From the NCBI RefSeq assembly GCF_008807415.1, contig NZ_CP043626.1, positions 6,796,501 through 6,860,500 of the forward strand: DNA of 64,000 bases. Direction: 5' to 3'. Positions 16,477-28,000 of the stretch are shown piece after piece. The position numbers and the translations under genes are program-made. Under the pieces are notes generated by a model. It made no database searches. It worked only from the letters and a program-made list of their open reading frames with translations, and was not told where the DNA came from. Numbering within the stretch: position 1 is the first letter of the stretch; every line of letters starts with the position of its first letter. The stretch comes from Pseudomonas denitrificans (nom. rej.). Its GTDB lineage: Bacteria > Pseudomonadota > Gammaproteobacteria > Pseudomonadales > Pseudomonadaceae.

Positions 16477-18420
16477 ATGTCCCTGTTCAAACAGTTGTTG
16501 ATCGCCATCTGCCTGTTCCTGGTGGTCGCCTTCAGCGGCAGCTTCATGGTCGGCCTGGAAAGCTCGCGCGAGCAGTACGGCAACCAGCTGCGCTCCCACG
16601 CCCAGGACGCGGCCACCGCGCTGGGACTGTCGTTGACGCCGAACATCGACGACCCGGCGATGGTCGAGTTGATGGTCAGCTCGATCTTCGACAGCGGCTA
16701 CTACGAGAGCATCCGGGTGATCGACCTGGCCACCGGCAAGGTGATGGTGGAGCGCACCGGGGTCCCCGACGCGGTGGCCGCCAAGGTGCCGCAGTGGTTC
16801 ATCTCTCTGATCGACCTGCATTCGGCCGGCGGCGACGCCATCGTCAGCCGCGGCTGGACCCAGGCCGCGCGGGTCGAGGTGCTCAGCCACCCGATGTTCG
16901 CCATCGCCAAGCTCTGGCAGAGCACCCTGGGCAGCCTGCTCTGGCTGGTGCTGTGCGGCATCGCCAGCGCCGTGCTCGGCGCCATCCTGCTGCGTCGCCA
17001 GCTCAGGCCGCTGGACTACATGGTGGCGCAGTCCCACGCCATCGCCCGCCGCGAATTCCTCAGCCTGCCGGAACTGCCGCGCACCCCCGAACTGCGCCGC
17101 GTGGTGCAGGCCATGAACCAGATGGTGGAGAAGCTCAAGGCGCTGTTCCAGGAGCAGGCCCAGCGCAGCGAACGCCTGCGCGACGAGGCCTACCAGGACA
17201 GCCTGACCGGGCTGGGCAACCGACGCTTCTTCGACATGCAATTGAATAACCGCCTGAGCGCCGAGGACCAGGTCAGCAGCGGCGTGCTGCTGGTGCTGCG
17301 GGTCAACGACCTCGCCGGGCTGAACCAGCGCCTGGGCGGCCAGCGCGTCGACCAGTTGCTCAAGGCGGTGGCTGACCAGCTGCGTCTGTCCGGGCAGGGC
17401 CTGGGCGCCGGCCTGACCCTGGCGCGCAGCCGTGGCGGCGAGTTCGTGATGCTGGCGCCGGGGCTGATGCCCGAGGACGCGCCAGCCCTGGCGATGCGCC
17501 TGGAAGGCATGCTCGCCGCACTGGCCACCACCGGCGCCAGCGATGTGAGCCCCGTGGCTTGCCTGGGGCTGGTGCCCTTCGTTTCCGGCGAGTCGGCGCA
17601 GGCGCTGTTGCAGCGCGCGGACGAGGCGCTGGTGCAGGCCGAGCGACAGAACGACAGCTGCTGGGCCTTCCTCCAGGGCGGCGCCAAGCCGGTCGCCGAG
17701 GAGCGCCACAGCTGGCACCAGCTGCTGGACGAGGCGCTGATGCACAAGCGCTTCCAGCTGCATTTCCAGGCGGTGGTGTCCTGCGCCGACCCGCAGGTGG
17801 TGCTGCATTACAAGGTGCTCTCGCGCCTGCCGGACGGGCAGGGCGGCAGCATCGCCGCCGGGCGCTTCCTGCCCTGGCTGGACCGCTTCGGCTGGACCGC
17901 GCGGCTGGACCTGCTGATGCTCGAAAGCGTGCTGGCCGACATGGCCAAACACAACCGCCCGCTGGCGCTGAACCTGTCCGCTGCGCTGCTGCGGGATGAA
18001 TGGGCGACCACCCGCGTGTTCGACCTGCTGCGCCAGCACCCGCAATTCGCCGGGCGCCTGACCCTGGAGCTGGAAGAAGACCAGTTGCCGGCGCAACCGG
18101 TGCTGGAAGCGCTGACCCGCCGCCTCGGCGAGCTGGGCTATCGCCTGAGCCTGCAGCACTTCGGCGGGCGCTTCAGCATGATCGGCAACCTGGCGCGGCT
18201 GGGGCTGGCGTACCTCAAGGTCGATGGCAGCCACATCCGCCACATCGACCAGGAGAACGACAAGCGCCTGTTCATCGAGGCGATGCAGCGCGCGGCGCAC
18301 AGCATCGACCTGCCGCTGATCGCCGAGCGAGTGGAGACGGCGGGGGAGTTCCGGGTGCTGAAGGAGATGGGTATCCAGGGCGTGCAGGGGCAGCTGTTCG
18401 GTGGGCCGGCGCCGTGGTGA
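16477..18420 (+). CDS. lapD: LapD inner-membrane c-di-GMP receptor controlling LapG
   Basis: The 647-aa protein has two membrane helices (~5-27 and ~151-173) flanking a periplasmic domain, then HAMP (~174-225), GGDEF (~235-400) and EAL (~410-640). Both catalytic domains are degenerate. The GGDEF loop reads SRGGEF (318-323) and the EAL motif is KVL (446-448), so it should bind c-di-GMP without making or degrading it. W127 in the periplasmic SRGWTQ motif corresponds to the Trp that inserts into LapG in P. fluorescens (W125 there, recalled). At high c-di-GMP LapD sequesters LapG and LapA stays on the surface. It lies 60 bp after lapG, likely in one operon. Confidence 0.93.
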   Translation: MSLFKQLLIAICLFLVVAFSGSFMVGLESSREQYGNQLRSHAQDAATALGLSLTPNIDDPAMVELMVSSIFDSGYYESIRVIDLATGKVMVERTGVPDAVAAKVPQWFISLIDLHSAGGDAIVSRGWTQAARVEVLSHPMFAIAKLWQSTLGSLLWLVLCGIASAVLGAILLRRQLRPLDYMVAQSHAIARREFLSLPELPRTPELRRVVQAMNQMVEKLKALFQEQAQRSERLRDEAYQDSLTGLGNRRFFDMQLNNRLSAEDQVSSGVLLVLRVNDLAGLNQRLGGQRVDQLLKAVADQLRLSGQGLGAGLTLARSRGGEFVMLAPGLMPEDAPALAMRLEGMLAALATTGASDVSPVACLGLVPFVSGESAQALLQRADEALVQAERQNDSCWAFLQGGAKPVAEERHSWHQLLDEALMHKRFQLHFQAVVSCADPQVVLHYKVLSRLPDGQGGSIAAGRFLPWLDRFGWTARLDLLMLESVLADMAKHNRPLALNLSAALLRDEWATTRVFDLLRQHPQFAGRLTLELEEDQLPAQPVLEALTRRLGELGYRLSLQHFGGRFSMIGNLARLGLAYLKVDGSHIRHIDQENDKRLFIEAMQRAAHSIDLPLIAERVETAGEFRVLKEMGIQGVQGQLFGGPAPW

Positions 18421-18590
18421 TGCGTCTGTAACGTTGTAGGAGCGGGCCATGCCCGCGATCCGTCGGCAGGGCCGACGTGTGCCGTGGTTCCAGGGCCGTA
18501 GGGCGCATAACGCGCCAGCGTTATCCGCCGTCGTGGCATCGGCGGATAACCCGTTCCGGGTTATGCGCCCTACAGGGGAACATTTGCTGG
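18421..18590. repeat. Palindromic repeats after lapD
   Basis: Contains a GTAGGAGCGGGCCATGCCCGCGA element (18436-18458) and a 76-bp element (18498-18573). The latter begins GTAGGGCGCATAACGCGCC, has internal arms TTATCCGCC/GGCGGATAA, and ends GGGTTATGCGCCCTAC. No gene is present. The region lies between convergent genes lapD and the 109-aa ORF. Confidence 0.8.
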
Positions 18591-18623
18591 AAAAGAAAAA
18601 CGGGGCTCAGATCAGCCCCGTTT
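18591..18623 (-). terminator. Rho-independent terminator overlapping the stop of the 109-aa gene
   Basis: On the minus strand the sequence is AACGGGGCT, loop GATCTG, AGCCCCGTT followed by TTTCTTTT (stem 18599-18607 with 18614-18622). The gene's TGA (18607-18609) lies inside the hairpin. Confidence 0.88.
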
Positions 18624-18936
18624 CCTCATCGTCGTTGATCAGCCGGGTCAGCCCGCCCAGCGCTTCACGGGCCTGCGTCCGGTTGAGCAGCTTGGAACGC
18701 GCTGCCGGCGGCAGGTCGGTGATGCGGATCACCCCTTTGGTGATCAGCACCGAGATCAGGTCTTCCAGTACCCGGATCATGTCCAGGTCGCTCTGCTTGA
18801 GCTGCAGCAGGCTGCTCTCGGCCGCCCAGGCCTGGATGTCCGGGTGGTCCGCCGGCAGGGTGCCGGTCATTCCGTCGAACTCGGCGTCCTCGACGCGCGA
18901 GATTCTCCCCTCGGCGTTGCGCTGGATGTACAGCAT
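18607..18936 (-). CDS. Conserved 109-aa protein beside lapA (so-called tryptophan synthase beta-like)
   Basis: The 109-aa ORF has normal Pseudomonas codon use and its own terminator. The sequence MLYIQRNAEGRISRVEDAEF starts a β-hairpin-like N-terminus, followed by a probable helical segment LLQLKQSDLDMIRVLEDLIS and a basic region ending near LLNRTQAREALGGL. Similar small Pseudomonas proteins are often labelled tryptophan synthase subunit beta-like, but no part of that enzyme's fold or PLP lysine is visible, so I treat the function as unknown. It is downstream of lapA on the same strand (115 bp), though a hairpin lies between. Association with the lap locus may be positional only. Confidence 0.8.
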   Translation of the reverse strand: MLYIQRNAEGRISRVEDAEFDGMTGTLPADHPDIQAWAAESSLLQLKQSDLDMIRVLEDLISVLITKGVIRITDLPPAARSKLLNRTQAREALGGLTRLINDDEETGLI

Positions 18937-18967
18937 CGACCGTCCCCATTTCTCGTGATGTGAAGGA

Positions 18968-19007
18968 ACGACAGCGGAGCCACCCCGAAGGGTAGCCCCG
19001 CTGTCGT
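18968..19007 (-). terminator. Hairpin after lapA, possible terminator
   Basis: ACGACAGCGG (18968-18977) pairs with CCGCTGTCGT (18998-19007), with an inner ACCCC/GGGT extension. It follows the lapA stop (19052) closely, but the T-run after it is weak (TTCCTTC), so termination may be partial. Confidence 0.55.
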
Positions 19008-19051
19008 CGTGTCAGAGCCTGACCGTTTGGAAGCCTGGCGGCAACCGTGGA

Positions 19052-22000
19052 TCAGTGATGCTCAGTCTTGACCACCGGGTCGGAACCTGCCACCAGCTTG
19101 TTCACGATCTCGGTGGAGGTCGAGCCGTAGGCGGAGAGGTCGACCCCGCTCAGCTTGATGGTGACGTCCGCGGCCCCGCCGTTGTTGATCTGCCCGGTGG
19201 TGCTCACCTGCAGGGTCGAGGTCGTGGTGTCCACCTTCAGGTAGCTGAGGATGTCGTTGTGCGCGGTCTCCGGCAGCAGGTCGCTGATGTCGATGCGGTC
19301 GCCTTCACCGGCCTTGAAGTCGGTGATGGTGTCGTTGCCGATATCCCCGGCCTTCCAGATGAAGGTGTCGGCACCCGCACCGCCGGTGAGGATGTCGTTG
19401 CCCTTGCCGCCGGTGAGCTGGTCGTCGCCGGTGCCGCCGAAGAGGATGTCGTTGCCATTCTCGCCGAACAGGAAGTCGTTGCCGCCCTGGCCGTAGAGGA
19501 TGTCGTTGCCATCGCCGCCATACAGGTGGTCGTTGCCGCCACGGGTATCGCCCTCGACGTTGAAGGTCGCGTGGTTGGCCTTGATGTAGCTGTACATCTC
19601 CTCGGTGGTCGCCGTATGGCCATTCTTCAGTTCGAGGAACGCCGACAGCGCGCTGACGCCCGAGCCCGCCGGCATGTCGGCCGGTTTGGCCGGGTTGCCG
19701 TTGACGCCCCAGGGCAGGTTATCGGTGTTGATGGTGTCACCGAAGATGATGTCGTCACCCGCGCCACCGTTGATGGTGTCGTGGCCCGAGGGCGCCAGCT
19801 CGGAGCTGCTGGAGCCGCCGTGCAGGGCGGCGGAAAGGTCGCTGGCCTGCTTGACGATATCCACCTGGCCAGTCGGGGCGGTCACCACGTTGGGGCTCAC
19901 GACCGTGATGTTGTCGATGCGGACGTCGACATCGGAGCTGCCCCAGAGCCAGTGGGTACTGTTGTCATTGGCCGAGAACTCCAGTTTGTAGATGCCGTCG
20001 ACCAGGGTCTTGCTGGTGATGGTGGCACTGTCCGAGCTGGTGCGGGAGCCGCTGTCGACGAGTTCCCAGCTGACCGCGCCGTTGGCCGCGACCACTTTCT
20101 TCATCAGGCTCCAGGCGAAGCTGTCGCCGCTGCCGAATTCGCCGGTGCGATAGTCGAAGCTCAGCTTGCCCAGGTTGTTTCCGTTGACGTTGAACTCCGG
20201 GCTGCTGGCCTTGGTTGCGGCGCCACCGTAGGCGTCGGTGATCTTCAGCTCGCTGTTGGTGCGGGAGATCGAGCCGGTACCGGTCTTGCTCCAGTTGTCG
20301 ACCTTGGCGATGCCAGTGCCGCTGTTGTTGTCGAAGTTGGCGAGAACAGTGGTGGTATTGCCCAGGTTGATGGTGCCGGTCCCAGTAACCTTGGTGTTAT
20401 CGAAGTACTTGAGGATGTCGGCGTTGACGCCGGTGCCGATACCGATTGCCCGCACATCGCTGATACCGCTCAGGCCGGCAAAGGACTGTGCGGACTCGGC
20501 GACGATGTTGTCGCTGGTGCTGTTGCCGTTACCGTAGTTCTTCGAGTACGTCGGGTCACCGTCGGTGAGGAACAGCGTGAGGTTCTGATAGCCGTTCTTC
20601 TGGCCGTTGAACCAGGTGACCGCCTGCTCGAAGGCCGACTGGTAGTTGGTGCCGCCGTCGGCCTGCAGGCCGGTGTTCTGGGTCTTGCCGATGGCGTTGA
20701 TCAGTTGGTCGACGTTGCCGTTGTTCAGGTCGGCGACGGTGACTTTGATGCTGGCGGAGGCGGAGAAGCCGATCAGGGTAATGTTGATCACGCCATCGTG
20801 GCCCTTGAGCTCGTTGGCCAGGTTGATCAGTGCATCCTTGATCAGTTTCATCCGCGAGTCGGCGTAGGCCGCACCGCTGTTGCCAGCAAGGTTGTAGGCC
20901 ATGCTGCCGGAGGTATCGACCACCAGGGCGATGTTGTAGTTGGTACCCGGCTGGGTGGTGGTGAGCATGCCGCCTACGTCGCCGAGGATCACGTCGTCCC
21001 CCGAGCCGCCGGTGAGGGTGTTGTCACCGTTGGGAGTGGTGCCGGGGATCTGCACCTGGCCGACGTGGATGTCAAAACCGTAGGTCGGCGATGTGTCGAC
21101 GCCGCCGTTGGCCACGCCACCGCTGTCCTGCACGGCGAAGCTGAAGTGCGCGTTGGAACCTGAAGCGTCGGGTACGAAGGTCAGCTTGCCGGCGGCAATG
21201 TCACTGGCGCTGACGGCCTTGCCGGCACTGATGGCCTGGCCGTTGAGCAGCAGGGTGCCGGAGTCCGGCAGGGCCTTGATCAGGATGTTCTGCAGGCTGT
21301 GGTTCTGGCCGTTGGTGGAGTCCGCGGTGTCACTGAAGGCGAAGTCCTTGGTGCCGAAGGTGTAGGTCTTGCCGGCGTAGACGCTGGCCGAACCGTCCGC
21401 CGAGAGCGGCGCATCGTTCACCGGGGTGACGTTGAGGGTCAGGGTGCTGGACGAGCTGGAGAAGCCGTCGTGGCTGTCCTGCACCGAGAACTTCAGGGTC
21501 GCGTAGGCGTTGCCCGCGGCGTTGGCCACCGGGGTGTAGACCAGACTGGCGAGCAGGCTGACGGCGATCACCTGGCCGGCGGTCACCGACTGGCCGTTGA
21601 GGGTCAGGCTGCCGGCGGTGGGCAGGTTGTCGATGCGGATCGCCTTGAGTGCGTCACCGGCGTCCTTGTCGCTGAAGCCGAAGTCGCTGGCGCTGAAGCT
21701 GCGCTTGCCGTCCTCGTTCAGGGTCACGGTGCTGTCGGTGGCGGTGGGCAGATCATTGCTGCCGGTCACGGTGATGGTCACGGTGGCCGGCGCGCTGACC
21801 GCACCCTGGGCGTCCTTGGCGGTGTAGGTGAAGGTCACCTGGCGCGATTCGCCGACGTTCAGCGAGTCGAAGTCGGTGCCCGGATTGAACACGTAGCTGC
21901 CGTTGGCGTTGAAGGTGAGGGTGCCGTTGCCGGCGCCCACGCTCTGTACCAGGGCATAGCCGTTGGGGTTGACCGCGCTGTCGATGTCGGTAGCCGCCGG

Positions 22001-25000
22001 GACCTGGCCGTTGTACGTGTTGTTCTCGCCGGTGGTCTGCTGGTCGTTCTTGGCTTCCGGCGCATCGTTCACTGCGTTGATGCCCACGGTGACGGTGGCG
22101 GTGCTGGTGCCGCCGTGGCCGTCGCTGATGGTGTAGGTGAAGCTGCCGCTGCCGTTGACGTCCTTGGCCGGGGTGAAGACGACGTTGCCGCCCTCGAGCT
22201 TCACGCTGCCGTTGACCGCGTTCTGCACGCTGACGATGGTCAGGCTGTCGCCGTCCACGTCGCTGTCATTGCCCAGCAGGGTCTGCGGAGCGATGGTCAG
22301 CGCGGTGTCCTCGTTGGTCACCAACTCGCCCACGGTGTGGGTCAGCGAGGTGCCGCCGACGGTGGTGTAGGTGCCGTTCTGCGGGCGCATCTCCACCTGC
22401 AGCTGGGCCTGGCCGCCCTGATCCCAGTAGACGATCTCGATGCTGTGGCTACCGCTCTGGGCGATGGTGAACACCGCCGATTCACGGCCTGTCGGGCTCT
22501 GGATGTTGTCGTACTTGAAGACTTCCACGCCGTCGATCTTGATGCTGAAGCCATCGTCGGCGTTAACCCGCAGCTGGTAGCTGCCGGCGTTGAGGTTGAT
22601 CGCGCCGGTCAGCTGGATGATCGCGTCCGAGGTGTTCGCCGGATCGGTGTTGAGGCTCTTCGCATCGTTGCCGAGGAACTTCTGCAGGTTGCCGTCACCG
22701 CCCAGGTCGCCGCCGCTGAGGTTGTAGTTCAACGTGGTGGAGGTGAAGGTGGCGCTCGGGTTGTGCCCGGCCATGAAGCTGGTCACCTGGCTCAGACTGG
22801 TCAGGTTGGTGCCATCGGGGCCTTCGTTGTAGCCCCAGTAGTTGCCCTTCAGGCCGCTGAGGGTGAAGTTGTCGTTCACCGCCACCGGGGCGTCGTTCTC
22901 CGGCGTCACGTTGAAGGTGATCTTGTTCGGCGTGGTGTCGTAGGTGTTGCTGCTGTCCTTCACCGAGAAGGTGAAGTTGGCGTAGTTGTTGCCGTTGGCA
23001 TTGGCGGCCGGGGTGAACACCAGCTTGCCGAGGTCGGCGGCGTCGATTACCTGGCCGGCAGTCACGGCGTTGCCATTGAACTTCAGCGTGCCGTTGGTGG
23101 GCAGGCTGTCGATGCGCACGCCACTCAGGGTGTCGCCGGCGTCCACGTCGCTGAAGCCGAAGTCGGCGGCGCTGAAGCTGCGGCTGCTGTCTTCGCTCAG
23201 GGTGATGGTGTTGTCGGCGCCGTTGGGAGCGTCGTTGCTGCCGTTGACGGTGATGGTGATGGTCTTCGGATCGCTGAGCGCGCCGTCGTTGTCCTTCGCC
23301 TGGTAGGTGAAGGTGACGGTTTCGCTCTGGCCAGCGGCCAGGTGGTCGAAGGCGGTACCCGGCGTGAAGGTGTAGCTGCCGTTGGCGTTGAAGACCAGGC
23401 TGCCCTTGCCCTGCGCGACATCGGTGGCCAGCTGGTAGCCGACCACGGTGCCGTCGATATCGGTGGCGACCGGGACCTGGCCCTGGAGAACGGTGTTCTC
23501 TCCGGTCGACGCAGTGCCGTCGGCCGCAACCGGACGGTCATTGGTGCCGGTGACGTCGATGGTGATGGTTTTCGGATCGCTCAGGGCGCCGTTGTTGTCC
23601 TTCGCCTGGTAGGTGAAGGTCACCAGTTCGTGAGCGCCGGCGGCCAGGTGATCGAAGGCCGTGCCTGGATTGAAGGTGTAGCTGCCGTTGGCGTTAAACG
23701 TCAGGGTGCCTTTGCCGGCCGCCACGTTGGTGACGAGCTGGTAGCTGGCGATGGTGCCGTCGACGTCGGTCGCCACCGGAACCTGGCCCTGGAGCACGGT
23801 GTTCTCGCCGGTGCTCTGGGTGTCGGCGTAGGCAACCGGCGCATCGTTGGTGCCGTTGATGGTGACGGTCACATTGGTGCTGGTGCCGTCGGCGGCTTTC
23901 ACGACGAAGGTCTCGACGAGGTGTTCGCCGGCCTTCAGTTCGTTGAAGGCGGAGTTGGCCACGTAGGTCCAGGTGCCGTCAGCGGCGATGCTGAACTTGC
24001 CGTTGGTGCCGACGGTGTTGGTCTGGGTCTGGAAGACCGCCGGGCTGTCGACATCGTTGACGATCAGCTTCCCGCCGATGGTGACTGGGGCGTTGGTTTC
24101 GTCGGCGCTGCCGCTGTTCTGGCCGGTGATCACCGCCGCGTCGTTGGTGCCGGTGACAGTGATGGTGACTGTCTTCGGATCGCTCAGGGCGCTGTTGTTG
24201 TCCTTCGCCTGGTAGGTGAAGGTGACGTCCTGGGTCTGGCCCGCCGCCAGGTAGTCGAAGGCGGTACCCGGGTTGAAGGTGTAGCTGCCGTCGCTGTTGA
24301 AGGTCAGCGTGCCCTTGCCGCCGCCGATACCGGTGGCCAGCTGGTAGCTGGCGATGGTGCCGTCGACGTCGGTGGCGACCGGAACCTGACCCTGGAACAC
24401 GGCGTTCTCGCCGGTGCTCTGGGTGTCGGCGTAGGCCACCGGCGCATCGTTGGTGCCGTTGATGGTGACGGTCACGTTGGTGCTGGTGCCGTCGGCCGCT
24501 TTCACGACGAAGGTCTCGACGAGGTGTTCGCCGGCCTTCAGTTCGTTGAAGGCGGAGTTGGCCACATAGGTCCAGGTGCCATCGGTGGCGATGCTGAACT
24601 TGCCGTTGGTGCCGGCGGTGTCAGTCTGCGCCTGGAAGCTGGCCGGGCCGTCGACATCGGTGACATTCAGCTTGCCGCCAATGGTGACCGGGGCGTCGGT
24701 TTCATCGGCGTTGCCGCTGTTCTGGCCGGTGATCACCGCCGCGTCGTTGCTGCCGGTGACGGTGATGGTGACTGTCTGCGGGGTGCTCAGCGCGCCGTTG
24801 TTGTCCTTCGCCTGGTAGGTGAAGGTCACGGCTTCGCTCTGGCCGGCGGCCAGGTGATCGAAGGCGGCGCCCGGGTTGAAGCTGTAGCTGCCGTCGCTGT
24901 TGAAGGTCAGGGTGCCTTTGCCAGCAGCCACGTTGGTGGTGAGCTGGTAGCTGGCAACGGTGCCGTCGATATCGGTGGCGACCGGCACCTGCCCGTTGAA

Positions 25001-28000
25001 CACGGCGTTTTCGTCGGTACTGACGGTGTCGGCAAACGCCACCGGCTTGTCGTTGGTGCCGACGATATTCACGGTGACGGTGCTGCTGGTGCCGTCGAAG
25101 GCTTTCACGGTGAAGGTGTCGGTCAGGGTCTGGCCGTCCTTCAGCTCGTTGTAGGCCTCTTTGGCGGTGTAGACCCAGGCGCCGTCGCTGCCGAGGTTGA
25201 AGGTGCCGTACTTGCCGGTGCTGCTCTGTGCCTGGAAGCTTTCCGGGCTGTCGACGTCACTGATGCTCAGCTGGCCATTGGTGGTGACCGGGGCGTCGGT
25301 CTCGTACACGTTGGCCGTGGACAGGCCGCCGATGACGGCTGCGTCGTTGCTGCCGGTAATGGTGATGGTGATGGTCTGCGGATCGCTCAGCGCGCCATTG
25401 TTGTCCTTCGCCTGGTAGGTGAAGGTCACGGTTTCGCTCTGGCCGGCGGCCAGGTGATCGAAGGCTGCGCCCGGATTGAAGCTGTAGCTGCCGTCAGTGT
25501 CGAAGGTCAGGGTGCCTTTGCCAGCGGCCACGCTGGTGGTCAGCTGGTAGCTGGCGACGCTGCCGTCAACGTCGGTGGCGGTCGGAACCTGGCCGTTGAG
25601 AACGCTGTTCTCCTCGGTGGTCTGGCTGTCGGCGTAGGCGACCGGCGCGTCGTTGGTGCCGATGAGGGTCACGGTGACGCTGGTGCTGGTGCCGTCGGCA
25701 GCCAGGACGGTGAAGGTCTCGCTGCGGTGCTCGCCGTCCTTCAGTTCGTTGTAGGCCTCGTTGGTGACGTAGCTCCAGGTGCCGTCAGCAGCGATGCTGA
25801 ACTTGCCGAGGGTGCCGGCGGTGTTGCTCTGCACCTGGAAGCTGGCTGGGCCGTCGACATCGCTGATGTCCAGCTTGCCGGCGATGGTGACCGGGGCGTT
25901 GGTTTCGTCGGCGCTGCCGGTGGTCTGGCCGGTGATCACCGCCGCGTCGTTGGTGCCGGTGACGGTGATGGTGACGGTCTTCGGATCGCTCAGTGCGCCA
26001 TTGTTGTCCTTCGCCTGGTAGGTGAAGGTCACGGCTTCGTTCTGGCCGGCGGCCAGGTGGTCGAAGGCGGTGCCCGGATTGAAGCTGTAGCTGCCGTCGG
26101 TGTTGAAGGTCAGGGTGCCTTTGCCAGCAGCCACGCTGGTGGTCAGCTGGTAGCCGGCAACGGTGCCGTCGACGTCGGTAGCGGTCGGAACCTGGCCGTT
26201 GAGAACGGTGTTCTCTTCGGTGGTCTTGCTGTCGGCGTAGGCGACCGGCGCGTCGTTGGAGCCGTTGACGGTGATGGTGATGGTCTTCGGATCGCTCAGC
26301 GCGCCGTTGTTGTCCTTGGCCTGGTAGGTGAAGGACACGGTTTCGCTCTGGCCGGCAGCCAGGTGATCGAAGGCGCTACCCGGGTTGAAGCTGTAGCTGC
26401 CGTTGGCGTTGAAGGTCAGGGTGCCCTTGCCGGCGGCGACGTTGGTGGCGAGCTGGTAGCTGGCGATGGTGCCGTCGACATCGGTGGCGGTCGGAACCTG
26501 GCCGCTGTAGACGGTGTTCTCCCCGGTGGCCGCGACGCCGTCGAAGGCTACCGGCGCATCGTTGGTGCCGACGATGTTGACGGTCACGGTGGCGCTGGTG
26601 CCGTCGGCGGCCTTCACGGTGAAGGTGTCGGTCAGGGTCTGGCCGACCTTCAGTTCGTTGTAGGCGCTGCTGGCGACGTAGGTCCAGTTGCCGTCGGTGC
26701 CGAGGTTGAAGGTGCCGTACTTGCCGGCCACGTTGCTCTGCGCCTGGAAGGTTTCCGGGCTGTCGACGTCGCTGACGTTGAGCTTGCCGCTGGTGCTGAC
26801 CGGCGCGTCGGTCTCGTTGACGCTGCTGGACTTCACGCCGCTGATGACGGCGGCGTCATTGCTGCCGGTGACGGTGATGGTGATGGTCTTGGGTTCGCTC
26901 AGCGCGCCGTTGTTGTCCTTCGCCTGGTAGGTGAAGGTGACGACCTGGCTCTCGCCGGCGGCCAGGTGGTCGAAGTCGCTGCCCGGCTCAAAGTGGTAGG
27001 TGCCGCTGGAGTTGAAGTTCAGCGAGCCGTTGCCCTGGCCGACGTCGGTGACCAGCTGGTAGCTGGAGACTCTGCCGTCCGGATCGGTGGCGGCCGGTAC
27101 CTTGCCGTTGACGCGGCCGTTCTCATCGATGGTGACGCTGTCATCGTACGCGGTGGGCGCATCATTGGTGCCGAGGATATTCACGGTGACGCTGGAACTG
27201 GTGCCGTCGGCGGCTTTCACGGTGAAGGTGTCGGTCAGCGACTCGCCCGGCTTCAGCTCGTTGTAGGCGTCCTTGGCGACGTAGGTCCAGGCGCCGTCGG
27301 TGCCCAGGTTGAAGGTGCCGTACTTGCCGGCGACATTGGTCTGGGCCTGGAAGGTGTCCGGGCCGTCGACGTCGCTGACGTCCAGCTTGCCGCTGGTGGT
27401 GATCGGCGCGTTGGTCTCGTAGACGTTGACGATCTTCGCCCCGCTGATGATCGCGGCATCGTTGCTGCCGGTCACGGTCAGGGTGAGGACGTTCTCGTCG
27501 GTGGCGCCCTTGTCGTCGGTGACGATGAACTTGACCTGCAGCTCGAGGGTTTCACCGGCGCCGAGCTTCTGGTAGTCGGCGTGGTTGCCGTTGAAGCTCC
27601 AGGTGCCATTGGCGTTCAGGGTGAAGCCGCTGGGCGCCGCGTCCTTCAGGCTGAAGTACAGCGCGTGGCCGTCGTCGACGTCGGTGGCGGTGAGCGTGCC
27701 GCCGCTGATCTTGTCTTCATTCACCGAGGCGCTGGCGGCCTTGGCCACCGGCGCATCGTTGGTGCCGATGACGGTGATGGTCAGGGTGCTGCTGCTCTTG
27801 GCGCCGTACTGGTCGGTAACGCTGTAGTTGACGGTGAAATTCTGGGTCGCGCCCACGGCCAGGTGCTGGTACGCCGCGTTGCCGGCGTCGAAGCTCCACT
27901 TGCCGCTGCTGTCGCTGCTGAAGCCCGCCGGCAGGTTGCCGGTGGTGGCGAAGGTCAGCACGGCGTTGTCGTCGACATCGCTGCCGGCCAGTTGGCCACC

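Noticed and set aside
15559..18450. 963-codon minus-strand frame over lapG-lapD
   Set aside because: Shadow of high-GC coding on the plus strand, where LapG and LapD motifs are complete.
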